Shown here: positions 24,509 to 33,094 of the stretch, piece after piece
Position numbering within the stretch: the first letter of the stretch is position 1
Layout of the letters: the number at the start of each line of letters is the position of its first letter
From: a virus
Strand: one strand, 5' to 3'
DNA: 58,671 nucleotides
Virus record (IMG/VR): IMGVR_UViG_3300032323_001828
Location: 1 to 58,671 of that record
The notes under the pieces: model-generated
Database searches by the model: none
What the model was told of the DNA's origin: nothing
Seen by the model: only the letters and a program-made list of their open reading frames with translations
Program-made: the position numbers and the translations under genes

Positions 24509-26830
24509 CTACAGTTTGCAGGCCAAACAATCCTCCTCTGATTTGTCAAAGTCAATTGCTTCTAACTTGCCTTCTACAGCTTCATCTTGACCTTTGCTAC
24601 CTTGCTTGTTGATCAAGCTGTAGTAAAATGTTTTCAATCCCCAACGATGTGCCAACATCAAGTTCTTGGCAATCAGTGTAGTTGGTACCTTACGGTCTGC
24701 CCAGTGTGCTGGATTATAAAATGTGTTAGTACTAATTGATTGATCCACATAGGCTGCAATTACAGCCGCTGTTTTGAGATAACCATCACAGTCCTTCTGG
24801 GCCCACATGAGTTGATATTTGTTTTTTAACTTGTTGTACTCAGGTGCTACTTGAATCAAACTTCCTGCTTTTGATTCTTTAACAGTGATCAAGCTCATTG
24901 GCATCTCGATGCCGTTGGTTGAATTGATTACAACACTGGAGCTTTCAACCGGTGCCACTGCCATCAAGGTAGCGTTGCGAACGCCGTGTACTTTCATCAG
25001 CCCACGCAACTTTTCCCAATCCAACTCTGGTTTGAAGTTTGCCAATTCGTTGACGGCAGTTGCACGACGCTCCCATGGAAATTCACCCTGACCGTAACGG
25101 GTCAATCCAGAATGGCTGCAAGGTCCACGTTCTTTGGCCAATTCAACTGTGGCTTCTGTTAAGTAGTAGGCCTGATGTTCCATCCACGATTTAACCTCTT
25201 GTAGTGCATCCTTTTCGCCGTAAAGTAGGCCACGCTTGGCATGCCAGTAGGCCAGATTGGTGATACCAATGCCCAAGGGCTGAATTTCTTGATTGCTGAG
25301 TTGACTTTGAATACTTAGAAAATCCTGATAATCTAGGATATTACATAGACTACGCTGTAGGATTCTGCAGGCTCGTCTCATGTCTTCAGGATTGCGGAAC
25401 GCACCCCAATTGATCGACCCTAATGTGCATAGTGCAATACGGCCTTCATCATCGTCTAGACGTTTGAAGCTCTTGGTTGGCAACAAGATTTCACAACACA
25501 GATTGCTTTGATAAATGGCGTGATATTCAGGATCAAACGGTCCTTGATTCATCACATTGTCAATAAACACCAGATAGATACGTCCTGTATCAGTGCGTTC
25601 TTTAAGAATGCCCGACTTGAATACTTCTTCTGCGGCCATGACTTTCTTGCGCAGATTTTTTTGTCGTTCATACTTGACATACAACTCTTCAAACAGTTCG
25701 GTATTCCGGTAAAATGCTTCGTACAGATCGGGAACTTCGTTGGGATCAAAGAATGTTATGTTTTCTTTGTTTTTGAATCTACGCCAGAACATGGCATTAA
25801 GCACAACCCCATAATCCATATGGCGTACTCGGGTTTCTTCTGTGCCTTGGTTGTTTTTGAGTACAATAAGATCATCAAACTGATAATGCCAAATAGGATA
25901 GAATACAGTAGCACTTGCATTGCGGATACCTCCTTGTGAACATGAGCGCAGGTCGCCAAACCATTTTTTCAAGAATGGGATCATGCCGGTGTGCATGACT
26001 TCTCCTCCGCGAATGGGAGCACCAAGTGGGCGCAAGCGGCCAATTTCCAAGCCAATACCAGCTCGCTTGGCCGCATACTTGGCCATCATCTCTCCAGAAG
26101 CAAATATGCTATCCAGATCGTCGTCAGTGCGGATAAGCACACAACTAGAAAACTGCTTAGTAGGAGTGCCAAGCCCAGCCAACACAGGTGTAGCAAGAGT
26201 AAACAGGCCATCGGATGCCGCATTATAATATTCTTTAATGTAACGCATCCTTGCGCTATTCGGTTCTTCTCGATGGAACACAGTTGCTGCCGCAACCATG
26301 TATCTAATTTGTGGAGTTTCATAAGTTTCCTTTGTGGCCCTATTCTTGACCAGATACTTTTCGATCAGTTGTTCGATGGCTGCATAACTATACTGTTCAT
26401 CTTTGTCATGATCCAGCATGTCGTTCATCTTGTTCCAGTCTTCTTCGGTGTACCACTCTAGTAGTTCACTGGTGTACAAACCTGTTGCCACATTCTTCTT
26501 TACAATGTCATATAGATGTGGGGGTTCGTATTGGCCATACACATCCTTGCGCAACATGCTAAGACGTTGCTTGCCAGCCACATACTGATAATTGGTGTGA
26601 CCCACATCCGGGTTAGATTCCACATCAATTAGGTCCACTATGGCTCTCAAAGTGATGCCATCAATTTCTTGTGTGGTAATGCCATCATAAAAATGCAACT
26701 GTGCTTTGATTTCCACCATGCTCTGACTTACATCTGCAATTCCCTGACATATCTTGGCCACCTGAGCCTGCCATTTTTCAATATGCAATGGTTCTTTCAC
26801 ACCATTTCTTTTAACCACTGTGATCTGCAT
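24509..26830 (-). CDS. nrdA: class Ia ribonucleotide reductase, alpha subunit
   Basis: A 773-aa catalytic subunit that reduces ribonucleoside diphosphates (E. coli 761 aa). The N-terminal ATP-cone (ITVVKRNGVKEPLHIEKWQA) is present. Active-site elements follow: SSCVLI Cys, NLCCEI (Asn, thiyl Cys, Glu), LCTLGSINWG Cys, the radical-path TFYYSLI Tyr pair, and the C-terminal CLACKL dithiol re-reduced by glutaredoxin. It is first in the nrd operon; the start follows GAGATAGAACA. No intein or intron interrupts it; the homing gene lies just downstream. Confidence 0.97.
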   Translation of the reverse strand: MQITVVKRNGVKEPLHIEKWQAQVAKICQGIADVSQSMVEIKAQLHFYDGITTQEIDGITLRAIVDLIDVESNPDVGHTNYQYVAGKQRLSMLRKDVYGQYEPPHLYDIVKKNVATGLYTSELLEWYTEEDWNKMNDMLDHDKDEQYSYAAIEQLIEKYLVKNRATKETYETPQIRYMVAAATVFHREEPNSARMRYIKEYYNAASDGLFTLATPVLAGLGTPTKQFSSCVLIRTDDDLDSIFASGEMMAKYAAKRAGIGLEIGRLRPLGAPIRGGEVMHTGMIPFLKKWFGDLRSCSQGGIRNASATVFYPIWHYQFDDLIVLKNNQGTEETRVRHMDYGVVLNAMFWRRFKNKENITFFDPNEVPDLYEAFYRNTELFEELYVKYERQKNLRKKVMAAEEVFKSGILKERTDTGRIYLVFIDNVMNQGPFDPEYHAIYQSNLCCEILLPTKSFKRLDDDEGRIALCTLGSINWGAFRNPEDMRRACRILQRSLCNILDYQDFLSIQSQLSNQEIQPLGIGITNLAYWHAKRGLLYGEKDALQEVKSWMEHQAYYLTEATVELAKERGPCSHSGLTRYGQGEFPWERRATAVNELANFKPELDWEKLRGLMKVHGVRNATLMAVAPVESSSVVINSTNGIEMPMSLITVKESKAGSLIQVAPEYNKLKNKYQLMWAQKDCDGYLKTAAVIAAYVDQSISTNTFYNPAHWADRKVPTTLIAKNLMLAHRWGLKTFYYSLINKQGSKGQDEAVEGKLEAIDFDKSEEDCLACKL

Positions 26831-26863
26831 TGTTCTATCTCATTCTTTTAGTTGTGTGTACTG

Positions 26864-27280
26864 CTAGAGTATTTGATGTTGCTGGTATTGCCGTTTAATT
26901 GTGTCTACCTGATTGGTATTTACAATACATTCAGCTTCCCAATTAAGTATATATTTTTCTTTTGAGACCTGCACTAAATTACTGCTATTTCCTGTCAAAA
27001 TCAGGTGTGCAGGCGCCATATCTGCACGGTCCAACAAAGTTATAGTATACAGGATTCCTAGTCCTCTTGCAAGGTCACAATAGATATTGTCACTCAAAAG
27101 TTGCCAGGGATCGGGCCAAGCAGATTGATCGTCCCAGTGTAGATAGTAAGGTTGCCAAGGAGCGCCAAACCACCATGTGTTTACGTTTTTTAGTGCTAAT
27201 TCTACAGGAAGAGATTGTACCTGCTCTCGCAACCGATTCCAACTGGCGAGTCGTGTATCAAAAGTCGTGGGCCAGGTCAA
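26864..27280 (-). CDS. conserved phage protein, 138 aa
   Basis: A Trp-rich protein (NTWWFGAPWQPYYLHWDD, then DPWQLLSDNIYCDLARGLGI) of a type I associate with T4-like marine phages next to fibre genes. It starts with TTG at 27280, overlapping the fibre stop by TTGA, so its translation is coupled to the fibre. It could be a fibre chaperone or attachment partner; unproven. Confidence 0.7.
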   Translation of the reverse strand: MTWPTTFDTRLASWNRLREQVQSLPVELALKNVNTWWFGAPWQPYYLHWDDQSAWPDPWQLLSDNIYCDLARGLGILYTITLLDRADMAPAHLILTGNSSNLVQVSKEKYILNWEAECIVNTNQVDTIKRQYQQHQIL

Positions 27281-28869
27281 GCTAGATATGTAATGCTATA
27301 GGTCATTGTGGCGTTGGTGCCAGTGTTGGTTGCTGTATATAAGAAACTTACTGTATCGCCGGATTGATCAACTGATAAAGCGATCCCGGTATTGTTGTTT
27401 TCTACATAGTCATCACTGCTGGTGATGCCCAAACTAGAATCACCAATGTCTGTGGCCACTGTGATTGTGCCAGTACGATAAGCAAAATTTCTTACAATAG
27501 TATAATTTACACAGAATGCACGAACACGGGTGGCATTTAACTCAAACACTGTTCCGGTGTCGTCATCTACTAACGTAACACGTTGGCCACTTTCTCTTGT
27601 ATATGTGCCCATGGACAACTGTGATCCGTTGGTGGTGGCAATGCTGACTGTGTTGTTGAGATCGACTCGAGGATGAGTGGTTGAAAATGTGTCGGTTCTT
27701 TCAAACAGATCACTGATACTGATGTTGTTGTTGGACTGAATACTGATAATGCTAGTAAACGGGGTCCCGGTGGATCCTGTAAAATGATTACCCACATCGT
27801 AAAAAATATTATGACCACTGGCGTTGATGGCCAACACAAGATTACTGCCAAATATAATACCTTCTGCATAGATATTGTCAAACGTGTTGCCAACAATGCG
27901 GGTACCAGTTGGACCACCAGCTGTGACTGCAGCGGTGCCCAATACTATGCCTCTGTACAAGGTATCAAACAAGGAACTGGTCACTGTGACAGCCTTGGTC
28001 TGTTGATTGGTGTTGATACCCCAGACCAGCCCAGAAAATACACAGCCAGTAAAGGTAATCTGTTCACAAACGGTTCCACTTGTGCTGGCAAAACTGACAC
28101 CAATCGAATCGTTGGCATCTGACACCAGATCTGCTGTGGTAGAGGTTCCACGGAATCCTACATTCTGAAAACTACAGTTAGCAGCGTCCTGGACCAAAAA
28201 TACACTTTGTTCTGGATCCAGATGGGTAAAACCCATGTTGGTCACAGTAATGTATTCAGGCGGAGTAGCACCTGCATCACCTATGTTTACACCTATATTT
28301 TGTAAACTGTCTGCTGTGCGTGCCACATAATCAGCCACTCCGTCATCCATGACAATAACAGAACTGTCACTGCCTTCGCCATACAGAGTGGCATAAGGTG
28401 GAATCTTGATAACGCTGGTCACACGGTATACACCTGCTGGAAAGAACAAACTGCGACGAATCTGTGGGTTCACTTCTCTACAGTACAACTGGTACAAGGC
28501 TCGATTGATAGCTGCTGTGTCGTCGGTGACTCCGTCGCCGGTGGCTCCAAAGTCCAGCACACTGGCAAATTGATCCAACCAGTTCTGCAGACTGAGAGTA
28601 ACCGGAGAACCAGCGGTAACACCGGTTTGTACTGTGTATCCCGCTGCTTCGCCTTTGTAGGTATAGGTATTGGTAAAGTTTAAAATATCAGAGAATTCTG
28701 TAAGAATTTCAGTATTGCCTATTACAGGAGCGCCATCTTGTAGAGTCCCGTTGCCGATGTACAACTGGCGAGTATCAGTTGACCAGCCCAGTTCTGCCCC
28801 GGCTAGCTGTGGTAAGTTTTCCTGTAAACCTTTACGGTTTGTGATCTGCGATATTTGTACAATGGCCAC
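27277..28869 (-). CDS. tail fibre / tailspike with pectate-lyase-type beta-helix
   Basis: A 530-aa protein beginning with a virion-attachment segment (QENLPQLAGAELGWSTDTRQ). It continues into the pectate-lyase-superfamily helix signature SVLDFGATGDGVTDDTAAIN (from about residue 102) and a long right-handed beta-helix rich in N, T, G and V. Such proteins bind or depolymerise surface polysaccharide, so this is a candidate receptor-binding protein. The start codon is GTG behind AAGGACAACACAC, with a GCTAAATA late promoter variant at 28896. Confidence 0.88.
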   Translation of the reverse strand: MAIVQISQITNRKGLQENLPQLAGAELGWSTDTRQLYIGNGTLQDGAPVIGNTEILTEFSDILNFTNTYTYKGEAAGYTVQTGVTAGSPVTLSLQNWLDQFASVLDFGATGDGVTDDTAAINRALYQLYCREVNPQIRRSLFFPAGVYRVTSVIKIPPYATLYGEGSDSSVIVMDDGVADYVARTADSLQNIGVNIGDAGATPPEYITVTNMGFTHLDPEQSVFLVQDAANCSFQNVGFRGTSTTADLVSDANDSIGVSFASTSGTVCEQITFTGCVFSGLVWGINTNQQTKAVTVTSSLFDTLYRGIVLGTAAVTAGGPTGTRIVGNTFDNIYAEGIIFGSNLVLAINASGHNIFYDVGNHFTGSTGTPFTSIISIQSNNNISISDLFERTDTFSTTHPRVDLNNTVSIATTNGSQLSMGTYTRESGQRVTLVDDDTGTVFELNATRVRAFCVNYTIVRNFAYRTGTITVATDIGDSSLGITSSDDYVENNNTGIALSVDQSGDTVSFLYTATNTGTNATMTYSITYLA

Positions 28870-28895
28870 GTGTGTTGTCCTTGAATTCTATCCAG

Positions 28896-28903
28896 TATTT
28901 AGC
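28896..28903 (-). promoter_or_regulatory. late promoter variant GCTAAATA
   Basis: Minus-strand GCTAAATAC, 27 bases before the GTG start of the fibre gene. It differs from TATAAATA at the first two bases; the same variant precedes the 30734..31606 gene. Confidence 0.5.
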
Positions 28904-28906
28904 CGG

Positions 28907-29620
28907 TCACACTGTGAGATAATACTGCTCAAGCCGACGCCACCAAGCATCTGCCCAGTGGTCAAAATCCTTGGATTCTAAAGTAAATTCCTGGTATTCA
29001 GGGCGGGCTAGTGGGCGACCCATATCGTCAACAGGCGGTTTTACACACATGAGCACTACACCTTTGCGTATGTTGGTGCCATACACTTCATTGTGTGCTA
29101 GAGCATAGGCCACCAGTTGCAAGTAGTAATCAGTGATCCACTCTGACCGTTTGGGTTTGTTGGTTTGTTTAAAGTCTATTATGCTTTCATCTTGTTGATG
29201 CAGGCCCACACAATCAGTAGTGCCTGCATACAGTTTGGGAAAGTACAAAGGAACTTCTACTCCCCAGAATTCCGTGACGTTTTTAAGTCCATCCTCGATC
29301 ACTGTCTGTGCCATGGCATGGCTGGCCCAAGAATAGGGATTAGATCCTGGCTCTTTTAGTTCATTGTTTTTTACATAGTGTTCCAGATAGGTGTGCATTC
29401 TGGTGCCGCGATTGGCAGCTTCTGTGGTAATTTGTTGTGCCTTTGCGTGACCCACGTTCTTGCGCCATTGTTCCAGGGCGGCTTTGGCTTCTGCAGGTTT
29501 AGTTCGGTCCAGTATGGTTGTTACACTAGGAACCTTTGATCCATCTGGGGTAGAGTACAAGCGGCGACCTTCTTCGCTGGTACGGCTTAATTCATGATAG
29601 TTAAATTTTGGGTTGTACAT
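28907..29620 (-). CDS. PD-(D/E)XK exonuclease
   Basis: A 237-aa nuclease of the PD-(D/E)XK fold known from T4-like cyanophages and related to RecB-family exonucleases. It has GTRMHTYLEHYV, the acidic-strand AGTTDCVG and then IIDFKQTNKP (the D...D/E-x-K core), and the following QLVAYALAHNEVYG helix with conserved Gln/Tyr. Recombination or end-processing is likely. The ATG lies six bases after the -10 at 29627, with no ribosome site, so the mRNA should be leaderless. Confidence 0.85.
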   Translation of the reverse strand: MYNPKFNYHELSRTSEEGRRLYSTPDGSKVPSVTTILDRTKPAEAKAALEQWRKNVGHAKAQQITTEAANRGTRMHTYLEHYVKNNELKEPGSNPYSWASHAMAQTVIEDGLKNVTEFWGVEVPLYFPKLYAGTTDCVGLHQQDESIIDFKQTNKPKRSEWITDYYLQLVAYALAHNEVYGTNIRKGVVLMCVKPPVDDMGRPLARPEYQEFTLESKDFDHWADAWWRRLEQYYLTV

Positions 29621-29626
29621 CAGTCA

Positions 29627-29655
29627 AGTATAGCACAAAATGTGTCAACAGTCAA
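29627..29655 (-). promoter_or_regulatory. sigma70-like promoter giving a leaderless exonuclease mRNA
   Basis: Minus-strand TTGACT (29650..29655), 17 bases, TATACT (29627..29632) with extended -10 TGC, then six bases to ATG 29620. Confidence 0.75.
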
Positions 29656-29976
29656 CTAGATTCTAAATGACTCACCGCAACCGCACCGGTCTTTTTCTGA
29701 AGGATTGTTAAATTCAAAGCCTTCGTTAAGACCTTGCCTGACATAGTCAACATCAAGCTGACCCAAAATAGGCAAGCTCTTGGCATCGACTATAACAGAT
29801 ACGTCTTGGCTGGTAAACACAGTGTCTTCTTCATTGACACGATCCACGTACTCTAACACATACGCAAGTCCACTACAACCAGTGGTTCTAACACCTATAC
29901 GAATGCCGATGCCCGAGCCACGCCGTGCCAGATTCTGTTTGATCTTTTTAGCGGCTGCTTCAGTTACTGATATCAT
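29656..29976 (-). CDS. iscA: IscA/ErpA-type iron-sulfur carrier (HesB family)
   Basis: A 106-aa A-type carrier that receives and passes on Fe-S clusters. All three cluster Cys are present: C34 in TTGCSGLAY and C98/C100 in RCGCGESF at the C-terminus. It overlaps iscU by 17 bases. HesB/IscA-type genes are common in marine cyanophages and pelagiphages; a pair with scaffold IscU is much less so. Confidence 0.95.
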   Translation of the reverse strand: MISVTEAAAKKIKQNLARRGSGIGIRIGVRTTGCSGLAYVLEYVDRVNEEDTVFTSQDVSVIVDAKSLPILGQLDVDYVRQGLNEGFEFNNPSEKDRCGCGESFRI

Positions 29977-30343
29977 GCTTTTTTTTATAATCTGCTACCG
30001 CAGCCTTGATCGCATCTTCAGCAAGTATGGAGCAATGTATCTTAACCGGCGGGAGAGCAAGTTCCTCCGCAATCTCAGAGTTCTTAATCGCGCTTGCTTG
30101 CTCCAGCGTTTTACCCTTGACCCACTCGGTAACGAGAGACGAACTCGCAATAGCCGATCCGCAACCGTAAGTTTTAAATTTTGCATCTGTTATAATTCCA
30201 TCCTCTACCTTGATTTGCAGTCGCATTACATCACCGCAGGCAGGCGCACCAACTACACCAGTTCCAATTTGTGCGGTATCCTCTAGTTTGCCCACGTTCC
30301 TGGGATTTTCATAGTGATCAATTACTTTTTCTGAATAGGCCAT
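29960..30343 (-). CDS. iscU: IscU iron-sulfur cluster scaffold
   Basis: A 127-aa scaffold on which IscS assembles [2Fe-2S] clusters. Every functional residue is present: C36 and D38 (APACGDV), C61 (GCGSA), H103 and C104 (KIHCSILAED), plus LPPVK at 97-101, the motif recognised by HscA. The sequence is close to betaproteobacterial IscU over its length, suggesting recent acquisition. No iscS, hscA or fdx lies nearby, so the host must supply those. Ribosome site AAAGGAGTACAAA; promoter at 30361-30389. Confidence 0.96.
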   Translation of the reverse strand: MAYSEKVIDHYENPRNVGKLEDTAQIGTGVVGAPACGDVMRLQIKVEDGIITDAKFKTYGCGSAIASSSLVTEWVKGKTLEQASAIKNSEIAEELALPPVKIHCSILAEDAIKAAVADYKKKHDISN

Positions 30344-30360
30344 TTTGTACTCCTTTGTAC

Positions 30361-30389
30361 ACTATAACATGTTACCTGATTATTTACAA
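30361..30389 (-). promoter_or_regulatory. sigma70-like promoter of iscU-iscA
   Basis: Minus-strand TTGTAA (30384..30389), 17 bases, TATAGT (30361..30366), extended -10 TGT, 17 bases before the iscU ATG with a strong ribosome site between. A TAAATA late-like core also lies at 30380-30386. Confidence 0.6.
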
Positions 30390-30398
30390 CAGTTTTGA

Positions 30399-30734
30399 TT
30401 ATTGGCGGCGCTTCATTGCCGCTTTGGCATTTGAATCTACCACTGCACGGGCTTGATCTACACTCATACCTGTGGCAACTTCAGTGTCACCTTTGAATCG
30501 AACTACTCCAGAATTTGGTTCAAGTGGTTCTAGGATGTTGCTGAGTGGTGGGCGAGCAATCATGTCGCCTAGATTATCTGGTGTAACATTTACTCCAAGA
30601 CTTTTGGCCAAATCAATAAATGCCGTGGTACTAATTTGTTTTTTGGCCATTTCGTCTTTGCTACGACCCAGCAAGAACTGGCTCAGCGCAACAAGTTTTT
30701 GTGCGCCGGGATCAGCCACTTCACAAATTAACAT
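30399..30734 (-). CDS. conserved T4-like phage protein, 111 aa
   Basis: The sequence DPGAQKLVALSQFLLGRSKDE then QISTTAFIDLAKSLGVNVTP resembles a protein conserved in T4-like cyanophages next to structural genes. Soluble and helical. The ATG overlaps the preceding stop (TAATG). Function is unknown. Confidence 0.75.
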   Translation of the reverse strand: MLICEVADPGAQKLVALSQFLLGRSKDEMAKKQISTTAFIDLAKSLGVNVTPDNLGDMIARPPLSNILEPLEPNSGVVRFKGDTEVATGMSVDQARAVVDSNAKAAMKRRQ

Positions 30735-31606
30735 TATCTACGACCGCGACCTAGACTGGCAGCCAGTGTGCCTGAATCACTTCCATCATCGACTTCAATA
30801 TCAGTTTCGATTTCTTCTTCGCCTGGTGCAGGAAGTTCCGCAGGCAATTCGCCTGCAAGACCTGCGGCCATGTCAGCGCCTGGCACTACCGGAGCTTGTC
30901 CTGTGACCACGCCCAGGGCCTGCTCCAATTGTGTCTTGGTACCTTGTAGATTTTGCAACAAACCTGCCAAAGCAGCTGTGGCATCGGTATTGAACTGCAT
31001 GGCCTGATCAACGCCCACTTCGTTCTTGATCTGATCAACCAGGGCTGGCAGGTCTTTGAACTGCATGGCACTGATTTGCTCGCTCATTTTTTGCACTTGA
31101 TCAACCATGTCCTGGCTAGCCAAAACTACTTGTGCCTGTTGTACTTCACTTTCTTTCAAGCGCTGACGTAGACTTGGACGACTTTCCATTGCGCTCATTA
31201 CAGGATTGTTCATTTGCTGTTGCAAGTCCTGAATTTCTTTTTGCTTGGATTTGATAGTATCTTGCAGTTGGCGTTTTTTCTGCTGGGCCTGCGCTGTCAT
31301 TAGAGCTTTTTGCTTTTGTGCATCTGCTGGGCTTGCACCGGTCATTGTGGTAGGGTCTTGTTCCATAACTCTAGCTGATAGAGCCTGCTCCATCACAATC
31401 AATTTTAAATAGTCTGGATTCTGTTCGCTACGATGAAAATCAGGAGTGCGGCGATGTTCGGCAACCAGTGCCCTCACACGTTGCAACATGCCCTGTGCCT
31501 GTGCTCTTGTAATTGTGTTGAATTTTACACGATTACCAAAATAGCTTTCAAAAACCTTAGCGGCTTGTTTTGATGGGTTGGCTACGGCCAGTTCTTGCAG
31601 TTTCAT
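30734..31606 (-). CDS. coiled-coil virion-associated protein
   Basis: A 290-aa protein starting at ATG 31606 behind GAGGATTTGATA; a TTG two codons upstream is less likely. A basic N-terminal domain (VFESYFGNRVKFNTITRAQA) is followed by long Gln-rich coiled coils (about residues 105-150 and 165-230), a Pro/Ala linker and an acidic region, ending in SLGRGRR. Size and layout fit the structural or scaffolding-type proteins in this region of T4-like marine phages. No exact identity. Confidence 0.65.
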   Translation of the reverse strand: MKLQELAVANPSKQAAKVFESYFGNRVKFNTITRAQAQGMLQRVRALVAEHRRTPDFHRSEQNPDYLKLIVMEQALSARVMEQDPTTMTGASPADAQKQKALMTAQAQQKKRQLQDTIKSKQKEIQDLQQQMNNPVMSAMESRPSLRQRLKESEVQQAQVVLASQDMVDQVQKMSEQISAMQFKDLPALVDQIKNEVGVDQAMQFNTDATAALAGLLQNLQGTKTQLEQALGVVTGQAPVVPGADMAAGLAGELPAELPAPGEEEIETDIEVDDGSDSGTLAASLGRGRR

Positions 31607-32054
31607 TATCAAATCCTCGTTGTTGACAATATTTAGCCCAGTTCACACATTTGGTCAGTTGATTTTCCAACTGTTTTTTGTGTATAATCTTGCTTTCTAA
31701 TTTGGTCAGGATAGTTTCGCGCAGTATTGGATTTTGACTGCGATCCCCCACCGCGGCTCGGGTGTTTATGTCGTGGGTCGTGCTGGTCAACTTGTTGTCA
31801 AGAGTCAGTATTTCTCTGGCGGTGTTATATGCACTGTGTTTGTCAGCTATGCACCAGCTGAGTGCAGTTCTAGTAGTGGCAAATACACCCACATCTGTGG
31901 CGCCACACGATACACGAAATCCACCCGACACCGGCTCTATGCGATAGTGCCCAAATACCTCGTAAATTCCATTGTCATTTTCCCAAATCATATTGGGCAT
32001 AAGCTCGCGAAATTCCAAGCGGAACAGACGTTCCATGTCTTTTTCTCGAATCAT
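31557..32054 (-). CDS. conserved T4-like phage protein, 165 aa
   Basis: It has NMIWENDNGIYEVFGHYRIE then GGFRVSC, a pattern I recognise from T4-like cyanophage hypothetical proteins, followed by a helical, Lys/Gln-rich C-terminal half. The last 50 bases overlap the next gene. Function is unknown. Confidence 0.7.
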   Translation of the reverse strand: MIREKDMERLFRLEFRELMPNMIWENDNGIYEVFGHYRIEPVSGGFRVSCGATDVGVFATTRTALSWCIADKHSAYNTAREILTLDNKLTSTTHDINTRAAVGDRSQNPILRETILTKLESKIIHKKQLENQLTKCVNWAKYCQQRGFDNETARTGRSQPIKTSR

Positions 32055-32314
32055 TTAAAAACGTAAGTGGTCAATAGATACACAGTGCTGGCTACCAGGG
32101 CGCCAATGATGGCCATTCCCCAACTGATCAGTTGATCTGTGCGTTTTTCAGACATTTTTTGGACCATGTCATGCACTTCACGCACTATGATTTCTAGGCT
32201 GCCAATCTTGGCATCCACATGCTTAAATTGCTGTTCTAATTGATTGTATCGTTCAGCGCACAACTCTACGTGTGCTTCCAAACTTTTTTTCTCAATTTCA
32301 GTAGGCTCTGACAT
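32051..32314 (-). CDS. small membrane protein, XhlA/holin-like topology
   Basis: An 87-aa protein with a hydrophilic coiled-coil N-terminus (HVELCAERYNQLEQQFKHVD) and a single C-terminal membrane helix (about residues 66-85). This resembles hemolysin XhlA or other phage holin-associated proteins. It sits behind GGAGAAAACAC and a CATAAATA late promoter. A lysis role is plausible but no endolysin is in the window. Confidence 0.7.
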   Translation of the reverse strand: MSEPTEIEKKSLEAHVELCAERYNQLEQQFKHVDAKIGSLEIIVREVHDMVQKMSEKRTDQLISWGMAIIGALVASTVYLLTTYVFK

Positions 32315-32326
32315 GTGTTTTCTCCA

Positions 32327-32755
32327 TTATGTATTTATGGGCATGCCAGCAAACCAAATATTCTGATCAGCTCCTGCTGTAACCAAAACGGACACAGTGT
32401 CAGCAGTGCTTCCAATTTGCCCCAACATAGGAACTCCTGCTGCGTCTGCACGTAAGACTGCCACTGGATCAGACTCGGGTCCATATATTCCGTCGGTTTC
32501 TGTTTCAAATTCAAACATCCATCTGGTGCCAGTTTGATCAGACACAGGTTCGGTCAAATTAAACAACTGAGCACGTAAACCTAGTATTTGTGTTAGAGTT
32601 TCCCAGTTGCGTTGCCGATTTCGGCTGCGATGCCATGACTCAGAATCACTGATTAGGCACCCCGAACGATCATAAAAAGGCATGTGGCTGGATTTGCAGT
32701 GTCCAGTGGTGCCGGTTGCTGTAATATCAAACAGAGTCTGGCAGGCATATTTCAT
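32327..32755 (-). CDS. conserved T4-like phage protein, 142 aa
   Basis: The text FDITATGTTGHCKSSHMPFY, then WHRSRNRQRNWETLTQILGL, belongs to a family I remember from marine T4-like phages. It would be soluble, with an N-terminal beta segment and a C-terminal beta-rich part. It overlaps the 32752..33006 gene by four bases. Function is unknown. Confidence 0.75.
   Translation of the reverse strand: MKYACQTLFDITATGTTGHCKSSHMPFYDRSGCLISDSESWHRSRNRQRNWETLTQILGLRAQLFNLTEPVSDQTGTRWMFEFETETDGIYGPESDPVAVLRADAAGVPMLGQIGSTADTVSVLVTAGADQNIWFAGMPINT
32332..32339 (-). promoter_or_regulatory. late promoter variant CATAAATA
   Basis: Minus-strand CATAAATAC at the end of the 32327..32755 gene, 17 bases before ATG 32314, with TAATGGAGAAAACAC between. 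One mismatch to TATAAATA. Confidence 0.6.
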
Positions 32756-33006
32756 TTGGTTCTCCGGCCGAGCTCATACAGTATCTCTACCTGTTCACAC
32801 AAGTGGTCTAATTCGGCGTTGTTGTCTCTAGCTTGGAATATGTCTACCCAGCGTTTCTGACTTTCTAATTCTTTGAGTTCTTGTTGCAGATTGGGATCTT
32901 GATAATGCAGTTCTCTTTTGTTGGAGCCAGGACGACGAGCATATACTGTACGGCCACCGTCGGGACTTTCAAAAATGGTTACTTCTGTAATTTTACTAAC
33001 TTGCAT
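32752..33006 (-). CDS. conserved phage protein, 84 aa
   Basis: MQVSKITEVTIFESPDGGRT, then YARRPGSNKRELHYQD and a helical tail. I recall this PDGG-x-T-VYxR pattern in T4-like marine phages. No ribosome site is visible; the ATG follows a TACAAT -10 by 14 bases and a TTAAATA core by five, so the leader is very short whichever is used. Confidence 0.7.
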   Translation of the reverse strand: MQVSKITEVTIFESPDGGRTVYARRPGSNKRELHYQDPNLQQELKELESQKRWVDIFQARDNNAELDHLCEQVEILYELGRRTK

Positions 33007-33020
33007 GATTGTATTTAACT

Positions 33021-33048
33021 ATTGTAGCAGGCTATCAAATAAAGTCAA
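33021..33048 (-). promoter_or_regulatory. sigma70-like promoter directly after a terminator
   Basis: Minus-strand TTGACT (33043..33048), 16 bases, TACAAT (33021..33026) with TGC extended -10. The -35 starts two bases after the T-run of the terminator at 33050. Confidence 0.65.
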
Positions 33049-33049
33049 C

Positions 33050-33073
33050 AAAAAAGCCCCGGGTGGGGCTTTT
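33050..33073 (-). terminator. intrinsic terminator after the 33095..33508 gene
   Basis: A 9-bp stem AAAAGCCCC/GGGGCTTTT with four-base loop, followed on the minus strand by a run of T. It closes the monocistronic late gene at 33095. Confidence 0.9.
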
Positions 33074-33094
33074 GTGCAATCAAATAAGATTTGA

